DNA of 64,000 bases from positions 22,659,194-22,723,193 of the forward strand of contig NC_087071.1 of assembly GCF_963678635.1 (NCBI RefSeq), read 5' to 3'. Below, piece by piece: positions 10,975 to 20,600 of the stretch (position 1 is its first letter; each line of letters starts with the position of its first letter). This stretch comes from Symsagittifera roscoffensis. Taxonomy: Eukaryota > Xenacoelomorpha > Acoela > Convolutidae. The translations under genes and the position numbers were made by a program. A model generated the notes under the pieces. It was given only the letters and a program-made list of their open reading frames with translations, did no database searches and was not told the DNA's origin.

Positions 10975-12768
10975 TTAGTCGTCGGGGAAAAAACCGTGGG
11001 GAAAGATATCGTGAACTAGTTCTGAAGTTGTTAGTAGTTTAGCTAAGATGCGGATGATATTTTTAGTTTGAAGCAGTGGCCAAAGCAATTGAAGTGCCTT
11101 AATAATGGTTAGTTCTTCAGTGCCTACTGCAAACTCATAAGGTGTGTTTTGGATTAAGTTATATAATTTGTGGTTAAATTTAGTGTTGTGGATGAATTCT
11201 AAAATGGGGATTTCTATAGGCTGTACAAACTCGTGCGGGATAAGGAAGGGTCGGGATTCTTCGGCGTTGAAGGTCTTGGTGATGGGGCAGAAAATGTACA
11301 TTTGGGTTATGGGGTCATAGTTACGAAGAATACCATGAAGGTTAGTATCTTTAATACAATATGTGAAATTTAGGAAATACGGTGAAGTGTATTTTGAATT
11401 GATGAATTGAAAGCGATGGTGTGGTTGTCTAGAGGGTGTGTGGAGGTCAAAGTGATTTTGGATGAAACGATAGTAACTGTATGTATGTGTTTGTTTAGTT
11501 CGCAACATAATATCGTGTGAGCAGTGTAAATCTCTTTCGTGTGGTGCAAGGAAATGAAAGGTTAGTGAAAAGATTTGGAAGCGTTCTTTAAAACTTTCGT
11601 ACGCTTGTGTGCTTGTTAGTGCTTCTGAAATAATGTGATCAAACTTTCGGTCGAAGATGTTTAGTGTAAATACATATAGTGTCTTGATGAAAAATTTCTC
11701 GGTGATTTGTGGGTTAGCGAAGCGATCGTCGTCTAAGAATTGATCTTGGTTAGCTCTGATGATGTTGTGATCGTAGTATTCTAGTGTATATTCATTAGCT
11801 CTAGGTGCAGTGTGTATTTTTAGTGATTTTTTATATCCTACGTAAGTAAATTGTCTAGCGGTGAGTGGTGTAGTTAGTCGATATAGCATGTCTTTGTTTC
11901 GGTCTATATCGATGGATGTGTTGGTTAAAGGTAAGCAAAGAGGGTTAGTGAAATGATAGTATGAGGTCCAAGAGAGAGTGGGCATTAAAACGTATTCGTC
12001 TACAAAGTTGCGTGTTTCGTTAGCGTCATGAGGGGTGTTTAAGGTGTATTGTGGAAATGAGGGTAAAGTGATAGCTAAAAATTCTCTAGTGTTAGTATGC
12101 TGGGGGTGGTTGATGTATTCACGGGCTGTTCCTGGTTTTGCTGGGAAAGGATGGTTGGGGAACTTTCTTTTAAAAGTGCGGTAAGCTCTATTAGTGTTGA
12201 GTGAGGATTCAGTTGATGTGGATGATGGTGCTAATGATTCAGTATAATTTGAAGAGGGTGTAGGGGGATTGGATGAATTTGTAGTGGAGGAGATTTGGTT
12301 TATGGTCGGGGTGTTAAGGTGGTAGGGTTGTTGTTGGAGGGTAATAAAATTGTCTAGCTCTGGGGAGATTCGGGGGGTGTCTGGAGATGATTGGTCAGAA
12401 TGGTATGAGGAGTAGGTTGGGGTAACTTGGGAAGCATAAGAGGGTGTAGGAGTGATGGGGTCAGGGTTATTTGACAATATGGGTTGAAAAGGAGGTTGAG
12501 AAAACTGAGAAGGGTTATGAAAATTATTGGATGGAGATGGTTCTGAGTCGGCAAATTCGTCGGGGGTTTCAATATTCGGGTTATTTAGCTGTGAAATGGA
12601 GTATAAAACTGAAATTTGTGATTTAGTGTCGGAATTCATGCCTGATGTTACATTGCTAGATGGAAAATCGGGTGGCGGAAAAGCAAAAAGTGGTATTATT
12701 GGGATTGAAGAGGTAAGGTTGGTTGGATGGGAATTTGATCGATGGAGTGATCCAAGTTGGCGGCTCAT
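10975..12768 (-). CDS. 597-aa protein of unknown function (last ORF of giant element)
   Basis: The ATG at 12768-12766 overlaps the stop of the envelope-like ORF in an ATGA, so translation may be coupled by stop-and-restart. Residues 1 to about 200 are low-complexity and rich in Ser, Thr, Pro and Asn. From about residue 200 to the end the sequence looks globular, with scattered cysteines and aromatic residues and a hydrophobic helix-like stretch near residues 555-580. No signal peptide and no catalytic motif were recognised. The position after the envelope gene suggests an accessory or structural protein. A short segment around residues 450-475 (a G-I-x-x-x-Y-D-P...Y-x-F-C pattern) weakly resembles the C-terminus of the methionine-free ORF upstream, which might mean the two are distant relatives. 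The frame is intact and G-poor like the rest of the element. Confidence 0.85.
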   Translation of the reverse strand: MSRQLGSLHRSNSHPTNLTSSIPIIPLFAFPPPDFPSSNVTSGMNSDTKSQISVLYSISQLNNPNIETPDEFADSEPSPSNNFHNPSQFSQPPFQPILSNNPDPITPTPSYASQVTPTYSSYHSDQSSPDTPRISPELDNFITLQQQPYHLNTPTINQISSTTNSSNPPTPSSNYTESLAPSSTSTESSLNTNRAYRTFKRKFPNHPFPAKPGTAREYINHPQHTNTREFLAITLPSFPQYTLNTPHDANETRNFVDEYVLMPTLSWTSYYHFTNPLCLPLTNTSIDIDRNKDMLYRLTTPLTARQFTYVGYKKSLKIHTAPRANEYTLEYYDHNIIRANQDQFLDDDRFANPQITEKFFIKTLYVFTLNIFDRKFDHIISEALTSTQAYESFKERFQIFSLTFHFLAPHERDLHCSHDIMLRTKQTHTYSYYRFIQNHFDLHTPSRQPHHRFQFINSKYTSPYFLNFTYCIKDTNLHGILRNYDPITQMYIFCPITKTFNAEESRPFLIPHEFVQPIEIPILEFIHNTKFNHKLYNLIQNTPYEFAVGTEELTIIKALQLLWPLLQTKNIIRILAKLLTTSELVHDIFPHGFFPDD

Positions 12769-15383
12769 CGTGGGCTAAAAAAATTATTATTTTGAGATTG
12801 AAAAGCGGTGGTATGTGGTTGTTCAATAATTTGTTCGTAAGTATTATCATCTTGTGATTGATGTGTCATTATATGTTGGACGGGACTTTGTGATGTGGTG
12901 AGTCTAAAGTTTGGATTATGTGTGATTGCTAAATTTCTAAAATTTCGTGGGACTAGGGATAGTGGATGGTTATTTGGTAGGGGTGGTAATTGTGGTGCCG
13001 TTGGCTGTGGGTCGACATTGTTATGTTCTTCGTCGTATGTATTTTGTCGTGTTGTTATTTTTGTGTTATATTCTTTTATTTGTGCGTCTAAAAGAATTTT
13101 GTTTATAGATGTGGAAAAAATTCCAAAAAATCCTGCAAAAAGTATGCGTGCTACGCTTGCTTGTCTGTTTACTTGTGTGTGTATAGCACATGTATTGTAG
13201 ATTCCTTTTAAGAGTGAGAAAAGAAATCCAATAAAGTTAAACATTGCGTATAAAATAGTCAATTTTTCTAAGATGTAGTAGGGCCATCCTAGAAAATCTA
13301 GGATCTCATTTTTGAGTGTAACAAAGCTAAAAATGTTAATTGGTGATATATCTTGGGGACGGTATTTTTCGCCGTTTAGATATATATAATCTTTAATGTC
13401 TTTAAAATATCCGCTATAGTCTTGCGTGTAGATATCGGCAAATCCTGCGGTTTCTGCAAGTTTGCGTAAATTTTGGTCTATTGATTGTCTTTGTATAGTG
13501 TCCATTTGTGTTAACAATTCTTGGAATTGTTGTGTTCTAATGTGATGTTGAATATCTGATTTTGAATAGATTCCTATTGATTGTAAGTCTATATTTGGGT
13601 TTCGAGCAATAGCGCGAATGCTTTCTGGTGAAAATTTTTTGAGTGATTGCATTAATGTGGGATATGGAGTGAGAAGATAATATTTGTTTTCATCAGGGTT
13701 TAGTTGTACTACATTGTGGCTATTTTCTGATCCACATGGGACTGCGGTATCCCAGAAATAGGTTCTTCGTGAAAGTGTATCCACGAAATGTACTTTATTC
13801 TTATAAAAGATAGGGATTCTTTTATAACATCGTTTATCTTCAAAAACGTATAGTGGTGATACTTTTTTAGTACAAGTATAAAACCATAAAATGTTTCCTT
13901 CGTAGTCTAAAAAATTTGATCTATTTCCTGATAATAAGTATCCTGCGTAGGGTATTTTTAATACTGCTAGTGCAAGTGATTGTAATATTTGTGTTCGTTC
14001 TAATTCGCATAGTTGGTGTAGTGTTTCTAATTCGGAGAGTGACATTTCTTGAAAAATGCGGCTAATTGTATAGTCTAGTTTCATATCCAAATGAATATCA
14101 TAGTGGATATTACCAAAATATGTAGTATTCATTAGTGATAATTCTTGTAAGCGTGTGCTTCTGGTGTCATAAGGTTTTAGATGTCCACCAGGTTGTCCGT
14201 TGCTTTTTTGAAAATTAACTGGTATATAGGATGTTCCTTCGTTTAGAGGATGACCTGTGGCGTATGGGTCGATTTTTACTTTACCAGTGGTCATGTCGAA
14301 TCCTTTTTCATATTCAACTAATATTTCAGAGTATTGTGTTCTGTGAAGTGGATTCCTGTATTTACATGCAAGTTCTGTTTCTTGATATATTTGAAAACGT
14401 GTCAATTTATTTTCTATATTGTCTATGTTTCTAAAATCGGAACTTAGTTTGCGTGATGGATGGACTTGTTCATATGGAATTGATTGTATGAAATATTTTT
14501 CGTGAAATTTTATCATACGAGCGTGTATTTTTGCTACTTGAAATGTTGTACATGTGTCTTCGGGGAACCAAACAATTGTTGCTTGTGTTCTTGTTGTAGG
14601 GTCGCAATATCCTTGATCGTTTTTACAAGGTAGTCGGATTCCTTGATAGATCATTGTATTATCAGATAAATCTCGTGTGAGTTGTATTTTTTCGAGTTGT
14701 ATTTTCCAATCGAAAAACATTATTTCTTGGTATCCTTTATTTTTCGTGTCTGCTTTGCAGTTTGATGGGTTATTTATACCAATGTGTGGTATCCAATGTT
14801 TATCGTGTAGGTCATAGGTTAATCGTCCGTGTGCGCCGTTATACGGGTATTTTTCGTCTAGTTTTATATGTCCTTGGTGTCTTTCAAGTTGTGATTGATG
14901 TACAGAGTCTGAAAAAACTTGAAAATTAACTAATTTTCTTTGGGAGTTTTTATTTTGTGTGATGTTTAGTCTAAGTAATTCATTTTTACAATCGTCGGGA
15001 TTGAGATGTAAAAGACGTTCTATATTACTTTGGTAGAATGATTCATGGTCAAGTCGGTTTTTGTTTCCGTTCGAGACTTGTGAACAATGTACTTTCTTTT
15101 CGGAAAATGTTGCTGTGAATTTATAACCTGTAACTGTTGTAGCTCGGGCTTTTGAATAGAGTGTTGCTATTATATCTGTGGTTTCTATAGCTTGTGGTTC
15201 TGTTTCACATTGTGATACCTGATTGATTGCATATTTATGTAGTGTTTTTTGTTCATTTTCTTCGCAATCGTAATGTGTTACTAATAAATCTTGTGGTCCT
15301 GTACGAGGGGAAGGGTTTATGTTTTGATTTGAGGTTATTAGAAAAAGGGTTTGGAGAAAAATTAATAATTTTAGAATATACAT
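12765..15383 (-). CDS. Envelope-like membrane glycoprotein (872 aa)
   Basis: The protein starts with a hydrophobic leader (residues 3-18) consistent with a signal peptide. It has a long cysteine-containing ectodomain with several N-x-S/T sequons, then hydrophobic stretches at about residues 705-738 and 744-768, and a tail of about 100 residues rich in Pro, Asn and Gln. This is the layout of a type I viral fusion glycoprotein with a membrane anchor and cytoplasmic tail. Its place after pol is where retroviral env lies. The cysteine and tryptophan layout in the first 350 residues recalls glycoproteins of invertebrate negative-strand RNA viruses (chuvirus-like) that LTR elements have captured elsewhere. 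That is an impression, not a proven match. The ATG at 15383 lies inside the end of the methionine-free ORF (13-nt overlap), and its TGA overlaps the next ATG. No break is seen. Confidence 0.8.
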   Translation of the reverse strand: MYILKLLIFLQTLFLITSNQNINPSPRTGPQDLLVTHYDCEENEQKTLHKYAINQVSQCETEPQAIETTDIIATLYSKARATTVTGYKFTATFSEKKVHCSQVSNGNKNRLDHESFYQSNIERLLHLNPDDCKNELLRLNITQNKNSQRKLVNFQVFSDSVHQSQLERHQGHIKLDEKYPYNGAHGRLTYDLHDKHWIPHIGINNPSNCKADTKNKGYQEIMFFDWKIQLEKIQLTRDLSDNTMIYQGIRLPCKNDQGYCDPTTRTQATIVWFPEDTCTTFQVAKIHARMIKFHEKYFIQSIPYEQVHPSRKLSSDFRNIDNIENKLTRFQIYQETELACKYRNPLHRTQYSEILVEYEKGFDMTTGKVKIDPYATGHPLNEGTSYIPVNFQKSNGQPGGHLKPYDTRSTRLQELSLMNTTYFGNIHYDIHLDMKLDYTISRIFQEMSLSELETLHQLCELERTQILQSLALAVLKIPYAGYLLSGNRSNFLDYEGNILWFYTCTKKVSPLYVFEDKRCYKRIPIFYKNKVHFVDTLSRRTYFWDTAVPCGSENSHNVVQLNPDENKYYLLTPYPTLMQSLKKFSPESIRAIARNPNIDLQSIGIYSKSDIQHHIRTQQFQELLTQMDTIQRQSIDQNLRKLAETAGFADIYTQDYSGYFKDIKDYIYLNGEKYRPQDISPINIFSFVTLKNEILDFLGWPYYILEKLTILYAMFNFIGFLFSLLKGIYNTCAIHTQVNRQASVARILFAGFFGIFSTSINKILLDAQIKEYNTKITTRQNTYDEEHNNVDPQPTAPQLPPLPNNHPLSLVPRNFRNLAITHNPNFRLTTSQSPVQHIMTHQSQDDNTYEQIIEQPHTTAFQSQNNNFFSPR

Positions 15384-16507
15384 GTGTATGATAATCCTGA
15401 GTATGGATTATAAAATGTAATGTAACCAATTGTGTTTTTGGTGTATCTGTCGTATTTGTATATTACTTCAGTAGTTATAAACGGTGGTGGTAGTGATTGA
15501 GCTGTTATGTTAGGTGGATTTAATGGGTAGGGATGTTGGGTAATATTATTTAACTTAACTGTGATTTCAAACTTTAATTGTAAACTGTTTTGTTGGAGTA
15601 TTTGAATATTGTGATCACGGATATCGTTGTGAATATCTTGACGATATTGTAATCTATTAAGTGCCCAGTTATGAAGGCGGTTACTTTCTTGATGTTGTCC
15701 AAATAATGGTGGAGGTGCTGTGAATGTATTCCAATCTAATCTTAAAGGAATATTTATAGATGATTGTTCTCGATATCTGGCGTCGAGATTATTTGGAAAA
15801 TTTAAGTTAAAGGGTAGTGGTGAAAATTGACTTATTGATGGTGTTGATGGTAGTGATAATGTTTCTGGTAGTGATGAGGATGTTGTTGTATCCGTAGAAA
15901 TATCTATGGGGTCATTGACTAAATTTGGTTCACCTTGTGTGAATGAATTTGTAGTCCAATATGGTAGTCGTGATGTTAGGTTTGGGGGGTTAAAGGGATT
16001 TTCACGTATCTGTTCAGATGTTGGTGTTGAACCTAAGTAGTCTGAAGGTAGACTGGAAGTGCTTCGTTGTGAAAAAAGTGTAGGAGTTTCTGGTGTGATA
16101 CCAGTGGTGTTTTCTGGAGTGGTTTGTGTTGGGGATTGAGGTATATCAAAATGAACTCGGGGAGTTTGAAAATTTCTATTTCGTCGAGGATGTATAATTT
16201 GTCTATTTATTTCTGCTGTGTTTTGGTTTTGACTAAGGTTTCGTATTCTACTTAGTTCTTGTGGTAGTGTTGGGTAAAGATTATATGTTGGTTCACTTAG
16301 GGATGCTTGTCGTTGAACTGGTTCTAGTGGTTCAGATAAACGAGCGTGCCGTTCTTCAAAAGTGTATGGATTGTCTTGAAAAGAAATTCGTGTAGATGTT
16401 TGAGGGTTTTGAGTAGTTGAAGGTGGTGTTGGATTATCTTGGGATGATGTCGGTGAAGACTGATTCTGTGACTGTTGGGTAGCAATTTTTGATGGATTTT
16501 TAAATTG
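15371..16507 (-). CDS. 378-codon open frame without any methionine (giant element)
   Basis: Translating the minus strand from 16507 gives 378 sense codons to TAA at 15373-15371 without an ATG, and also without GTG, TTG or CTG, so start-codon-based ORF finders miss it. The composition matches neighbouring genes: G-ending codons are almost absent, residues 1 to about 240 are rich in Ser, Thr, Pro, Asn and Gln, and the last 130 are more globular, ending in a Y-x-C-I-F tail with two N-x-T sequons nearby. It opens three nucleotides after the stop of the 62-aa ORF and overlaps the envelope ATG by 13 nt. A simple frameshift from the 62-aa ORF cannot enter it, because that ORF stops (16515-16513) before this frame opens (TAA at 16510-16508). 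It must be reached by splicing, non-AUG starts or an internal entry site. Function unknown. Confidence 0.75.
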   Translation of the reverse strand, partial: QFKNPSKIATQQSQNQSSPTSSQDNPTPPSTTQNPQTSTRISFQDNPYTFEERHARLSEPLEPVQRQASLSEPTYNLYPTLPQELSRIRNLSQNQNTAEINRQIIHPRRNRNFQTPRVHFDIPQSPTQTTPENTTGITPETPTLFSQRSTSSLPSDYLGSTPTSEQIRENPFNPPNLTSRLPYWTTNSFTQGEPNLVNDPIDISTDTTTSSSLPETLSLPSTPSISQFSPLPFNLNFPNNLDARYREQSSINIPLRLDWNTFTAPPPLFGQHQESNRLHNWALNRLQYRQDIHNDIRDHNIQILQQNSLQLKFEITVKLNNITQHPYPLNPPNITAQSLPPPFITTEVIYKYDRYTKNTIGYITFYNPYSGLSYTCIF

Positions 16508-16512
16508 TTACT

Positions 16513-16701
16513 TTAGTGGGAAGGTTTATGTTTATTATAATATTCTTCTAAAAAAAGAATTAGAAAAATTGTTGCTAGGGCAAATGTGATGATTGCTTTC
16601 TTTATACATTTACATATTGTCAAAATGAGGGATAATAGAAATGTTATGAAAATTACAAACAATAAAAAAATATCAGTTCTACTGAAAATTGTTCGTATCA
16701 T
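16513..16701 (-). CDS. 62-aa membrane protein (giant element)
   Basis: Two hydrophobic stretches (about residues 11-30 and 36-52) are separated by a short KCIKK basic loop, with a charged tail. The ATG at 16701 overlaps the stop of the 76-aa ORF in an ATGA. The size and hairpin topology resemble viroporin-type small membrane proteins; this is inference from hydropathy only. The frame is kept open within a compact gene row, which supports it being real. Confidence 0.6.
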   Translation of the reverse strand: MIRTIFSRTDIFLLFVIFITFLLSLILTICKCIKKAIITFALATIFLILFLEEYYNKHKPSH

Positions 16702-16928
16702 TTAGACAAGTTGTTAAAATCGTACCTGTGGATATATTCAAGGGTTTTGGAAAGTTGGAGGAATAGTTCAATTATTGTGTAGAAAATTAAAAAAATGTTA
16801 CAAAAAATTATTATGATTATTAGAAAAGATTCAATGATATCAAAAAGAAATATTATAAAGGCTTGAAGTATTGAAAAAAAATGTTTAAAATTGATAAATA
16901 TTTGAGCGACTGTTTGAGAGAAAAGCAT
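16698..16928 (-). CDS. 76-aa membrane protein (giant element)
   Basis: It is dominated by Ile, Phe and Leu, with hydrophobic stretches at about residues 18-30 and 33-58 and a polar C-terminal tail. ATG at 16928; TGA at 16700-16698 shares four bases with the next ATG. With the following 62-aa ORF it forms a pair of tiny overlapping membrane-protein genes between pol and the envelope gene. No family was recognised. Confidence 0.6.
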   Translation of the reverse strand: MLFSQTVAQIFINFKHFFSILQAFIIFLFDIIESFLIIIIIFCNIFLIFYTIIELFLQLSKTLEYIHRYDFNNLSK

Positions 16929-17670
16929 TTAAGAAATGATCTCTTGGTCGAATATTTTTTTGCTGTTTGAGGCGATTTTCTAGTGTGGTCGAATTATTTA
17001 TTAGTTTTTTGACAAGTGGGTTGAGTTTCGTAAAAAATTGTTGGGGGCAATTTTCATGGTGACTGGGAGGTCGTCTTTTTCTTTATTTTTGTTTGTCAAA
17101 TGATCCGGGGTATGGTGAGATTTTTATACTTTAGGCTAATTAAAATCTTCATTTTGTGACTTTAGGCTAAGTTATCAAATTTGTTTTGGGGGTATTCGTG
17201 GTCTGAGTTGGGGAAATATTGTTGATCTTTGGGTTATTAGATAAGGGAGGGGTACGGTATTATGGTGATATTTATTTTAGCTGTCAAGTTGGAGTGGTTT
17301 GCTTATTTTTGACCTGGAGGTTGTAAAGTTATAGTTAGAGATGTGCCTGGAGTTCTAGATTATTCGTCTAATTGATCTTAGTTTGAGTTAGAGAAAGTGG
17401 CGGATTGGATGAATCCTATTGGTCTATTTTGAACTAGAATTATTGCGTACTTTGTGAGCATGTTATTTTGAAAAATGGAAATGAAAAATGTTACGGAGGT
17501 TTCAAGATTGTGAAGTATAAAATGTTAAAATTACTTTTTAAATTCTACTTTCTTTAATATTTTAGATTGGGGGATGAACATTTTGTAGTTTTTACGTGGT
17601 TGATTTCGGAGTCTTGTTGTCTTTCTATGTTCTGATTTGTCTATTTCTTCTTGGGGTATTATTTGTTCTG
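16929..17670 (-). other. Spacer between pol and the small membrane ORFs
   Basis: This 742-nt stretch shows no supported coding frame. It contains a doubled ACTTTAGGCTAA motif (about 17131 and 17160). It is a likely place for a splice acceptor or promoter for downstream mRNAs, but no site could be fixed. Confidence 0.45.
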
Positions 17671-20600
17671 TCATTTTTCTATTTTTTCTTTGTTTTGGAG
17701 ATTCTTTATGATTTTGTGTATTGTTTTTGGTGGCGGTTGGTTTTGTGTTTTGAGTTTCGGTGGGGTTATCATTTGTTCTGTGTTTTTTAGATGTGGTTCA
17801 TTTTGAATGATTTTTAATCCTGTGAAAGAATATAATTGAGTTAATTCGCGGAGTGCGTATTCTTTTGGGTAATAAGGTAATAGGTTGTTTCGATGTTGAA
17901 CGATTTCTTTTTTGTTTGAGTCGATAATTTTATATGTGACATCTGTGGGTTTTGCAATTATTTGATAGGGTCCTTTTCGGAGGGGTTGTAATTTTTTAGA
18001 AATTCCTTTGTGAGTATTAAAATTAGGTATTAAAACAAATGTTCCAATTTTTAAATCGGAAGCTGGTGTAAAACGTGAATTGATTTGTTCATTAATATTT
18101 TGTCTTTGTAATAACTTTTTTGTTATTTTTTGATAAATTTCATTGTGTTTTTTATCTCTATTTAAAATCCATTCGGTGTGTGTACCGGAGGCTAATTTAA
18201 GAATTTGTGGGTGATGAAAATGATCTTCATCGTGTGTATGTAAAGGTAGGTTATAACAAATTGAGTCTTTATTTGGTTGACAATAACCTTGTGCGTTTTT
18301 ATGTGAATTTGCTGTAAACATTATTGGTTTGCGTGGCTTTTGGTTAAAAACCATTTCGTATGGTGACATTCCTAAAGTTGTCGTAATTTGTGAATTATAT
18401 GCTAAGGGAAATAATTTTACATCTGCTGACCATTCGGTATATTTTGTATCATTTCCGTTGATGATACATCTAAGATATTCTTGTAATGAACGGTTCATAC
18501 CTTCGACTAAGCCGTTTGTCCAAGGTGCATGAGATGTACGTGGTTTGTGTTTAATGTTGTATAAATGACATAGTGTTATTATTTCATTATTTATGAATTC
18601 TGTACCATTGTCTGTAACTAAAATTTCTGGTAGTCCAAATTTTGCTATCCAGTGTTCATAGAGTGTTGTGTATGCGTAATAAGCGTTACAATGTGGTACT
18701 GGATTAAGTGCTACATAATGTGTAAATGCGTCAACAATTACCATAATGTAGGAGTTTCCTTCTGATGAGGGTGAAATTGGTCCTTTAGTATCAAATGAGA
18801 TACGGTGATTAAAGTATAAACTTTGTCCTTTAAAATCTTGTTTTTGTGCTACTTGTTTTTGATTTGGGTAAGGTTTATTTAGCTGACATACTATACAATC
18901 ATTGCATAGTACTTTTATCCAAATTGGTGCATTTGGGAAGTAAAAATTTTGTATAAAATTTGAATATGTTTTTTCTGATCCAGAGTGTCCTTTAATATTT
19001 TGTGTATTTGAAATATTAAAAGCTATAAGAATCATACTTATAGGGAGACAGGGAACTGTGGATTCGTTTAAATTGTATTCTAAAAGGTCTGTAGTTTCAT
19101 TGATTGTTGTGTTGTTAAATTTGCGAAAGTATCGGAGGAGTGTTTTGTTTCCTAGAATGGTTGAATCTGCTTTGATAGGTTTAGTTTTATATTTGTGCCA
19201 TGATTTTAGTTGTCGAATTATCGGGTCAAGGTTTTGATATTGTTTCAGTGTTGAAATTGTAATCGTATCTGTTGGGGGGAGAAAAATGTTTTCAACTTCG
19301 AATTTAGATAAGGGTATTGTATCAAGTGGGTCGTGAAGGTCAAAAACTTGATTTATTGTGTATTTTGAATCATTTGTTTGTGGTCCTGATAAATTTATTT
19401 TATCAGTTAAATCTTCTTTTTCAATTAGTGGAAAATGGTCTTTTTTAGGTAGGTGTTGTTTTGTTCGTTTTTGTTGGGTGTTATTTTTTATCCATTGAGA
19501 ATATGGAATTGGTTTAAAAGTTGATGTTCCATGTAGGTCAACTTCATAATGATTATTTTGACAATCTAAATAAAGTGGGAAATGTTGTAAATTACTTATT
19601 TGTGATTGTTCAATATCAGTTTTAACTGCATATTTGCATTCTAATCGAGGTGATGTTTCGTTTTCTGCAAGGTAGAATTTTATGTTTTTGGGTATTTCAA
19701 CTGTTGTTTTTCGTGTAAGTAATTCAGGTGGTGTATTTCGACTTAAGGTGTCTGGTAATGCAAGATTTTTTCCTGCAGTCCAAACTATATGTAAGTTTGG
19801 AAACTTCATTAGAATTAGTTGAAATCTGTAAACTCGGTGGTTTGGGTTAGATTTCTGTGTAAAAAGAAAGATGATTGGTTTGTGGTCTGTGAATAAAACT
19901 GTGGGATGTTTTGATCCAAGTATCAGAAATTCATATTCTGTAAGTGTATATATTATGGCTGTACATTCTCTCATTAGAGTTGAGAGTCGTAGCTCTGCTT
20001 GAGTGAATAATCGAGAATTTGCTGATATTAGGTTCATTTTATTTGTACTATTATGTGATTGTAATAATGCTGCGCCGATGCCAAAGTTCGAAGCATCGCA
20101 CATTGCATAAAATGGTTGATCAGGGTCTGGAATTGTGTTTGAAATTTGTTCAGTTAAAAGTTTCTTTATTTCTTCGAATCGTGTTTGATGTTCTGTATTC
20201 CATTCAAAATTATTTTGTTGTCTAAGGATGTTGTAAAATGGTCGTAGATATAATTGCATTTTATAAACATATTTACTTAAAAAGTTTAACATTCCAAGGA
20301 ACTCTTGGATTTTCTTTTTATTTGTTGGTGGTTGAAGTTTTTGAATAGCGTCAATGCGTGATTTCAGTGGAGTGATTGTTTTTCTTTCTATGTTATGTCC
20401 TAAGAATTTAACTCTTGTCAAAAAGAAATGTGATTTATCGGGGGCGGCCTTCAGATTTTCATTCTGAAGTATTTGGTGATATGTTTCTAAAACTTTGAAC
20501 ATTTCGTCTTTTGATTGTGATTGCATAAAAACATCGTCTAAATAGGTGATTGCGTTTTTCTTGAGTATTAGTGGTCTAAAAATTTTGCTCATAAAGGCTG

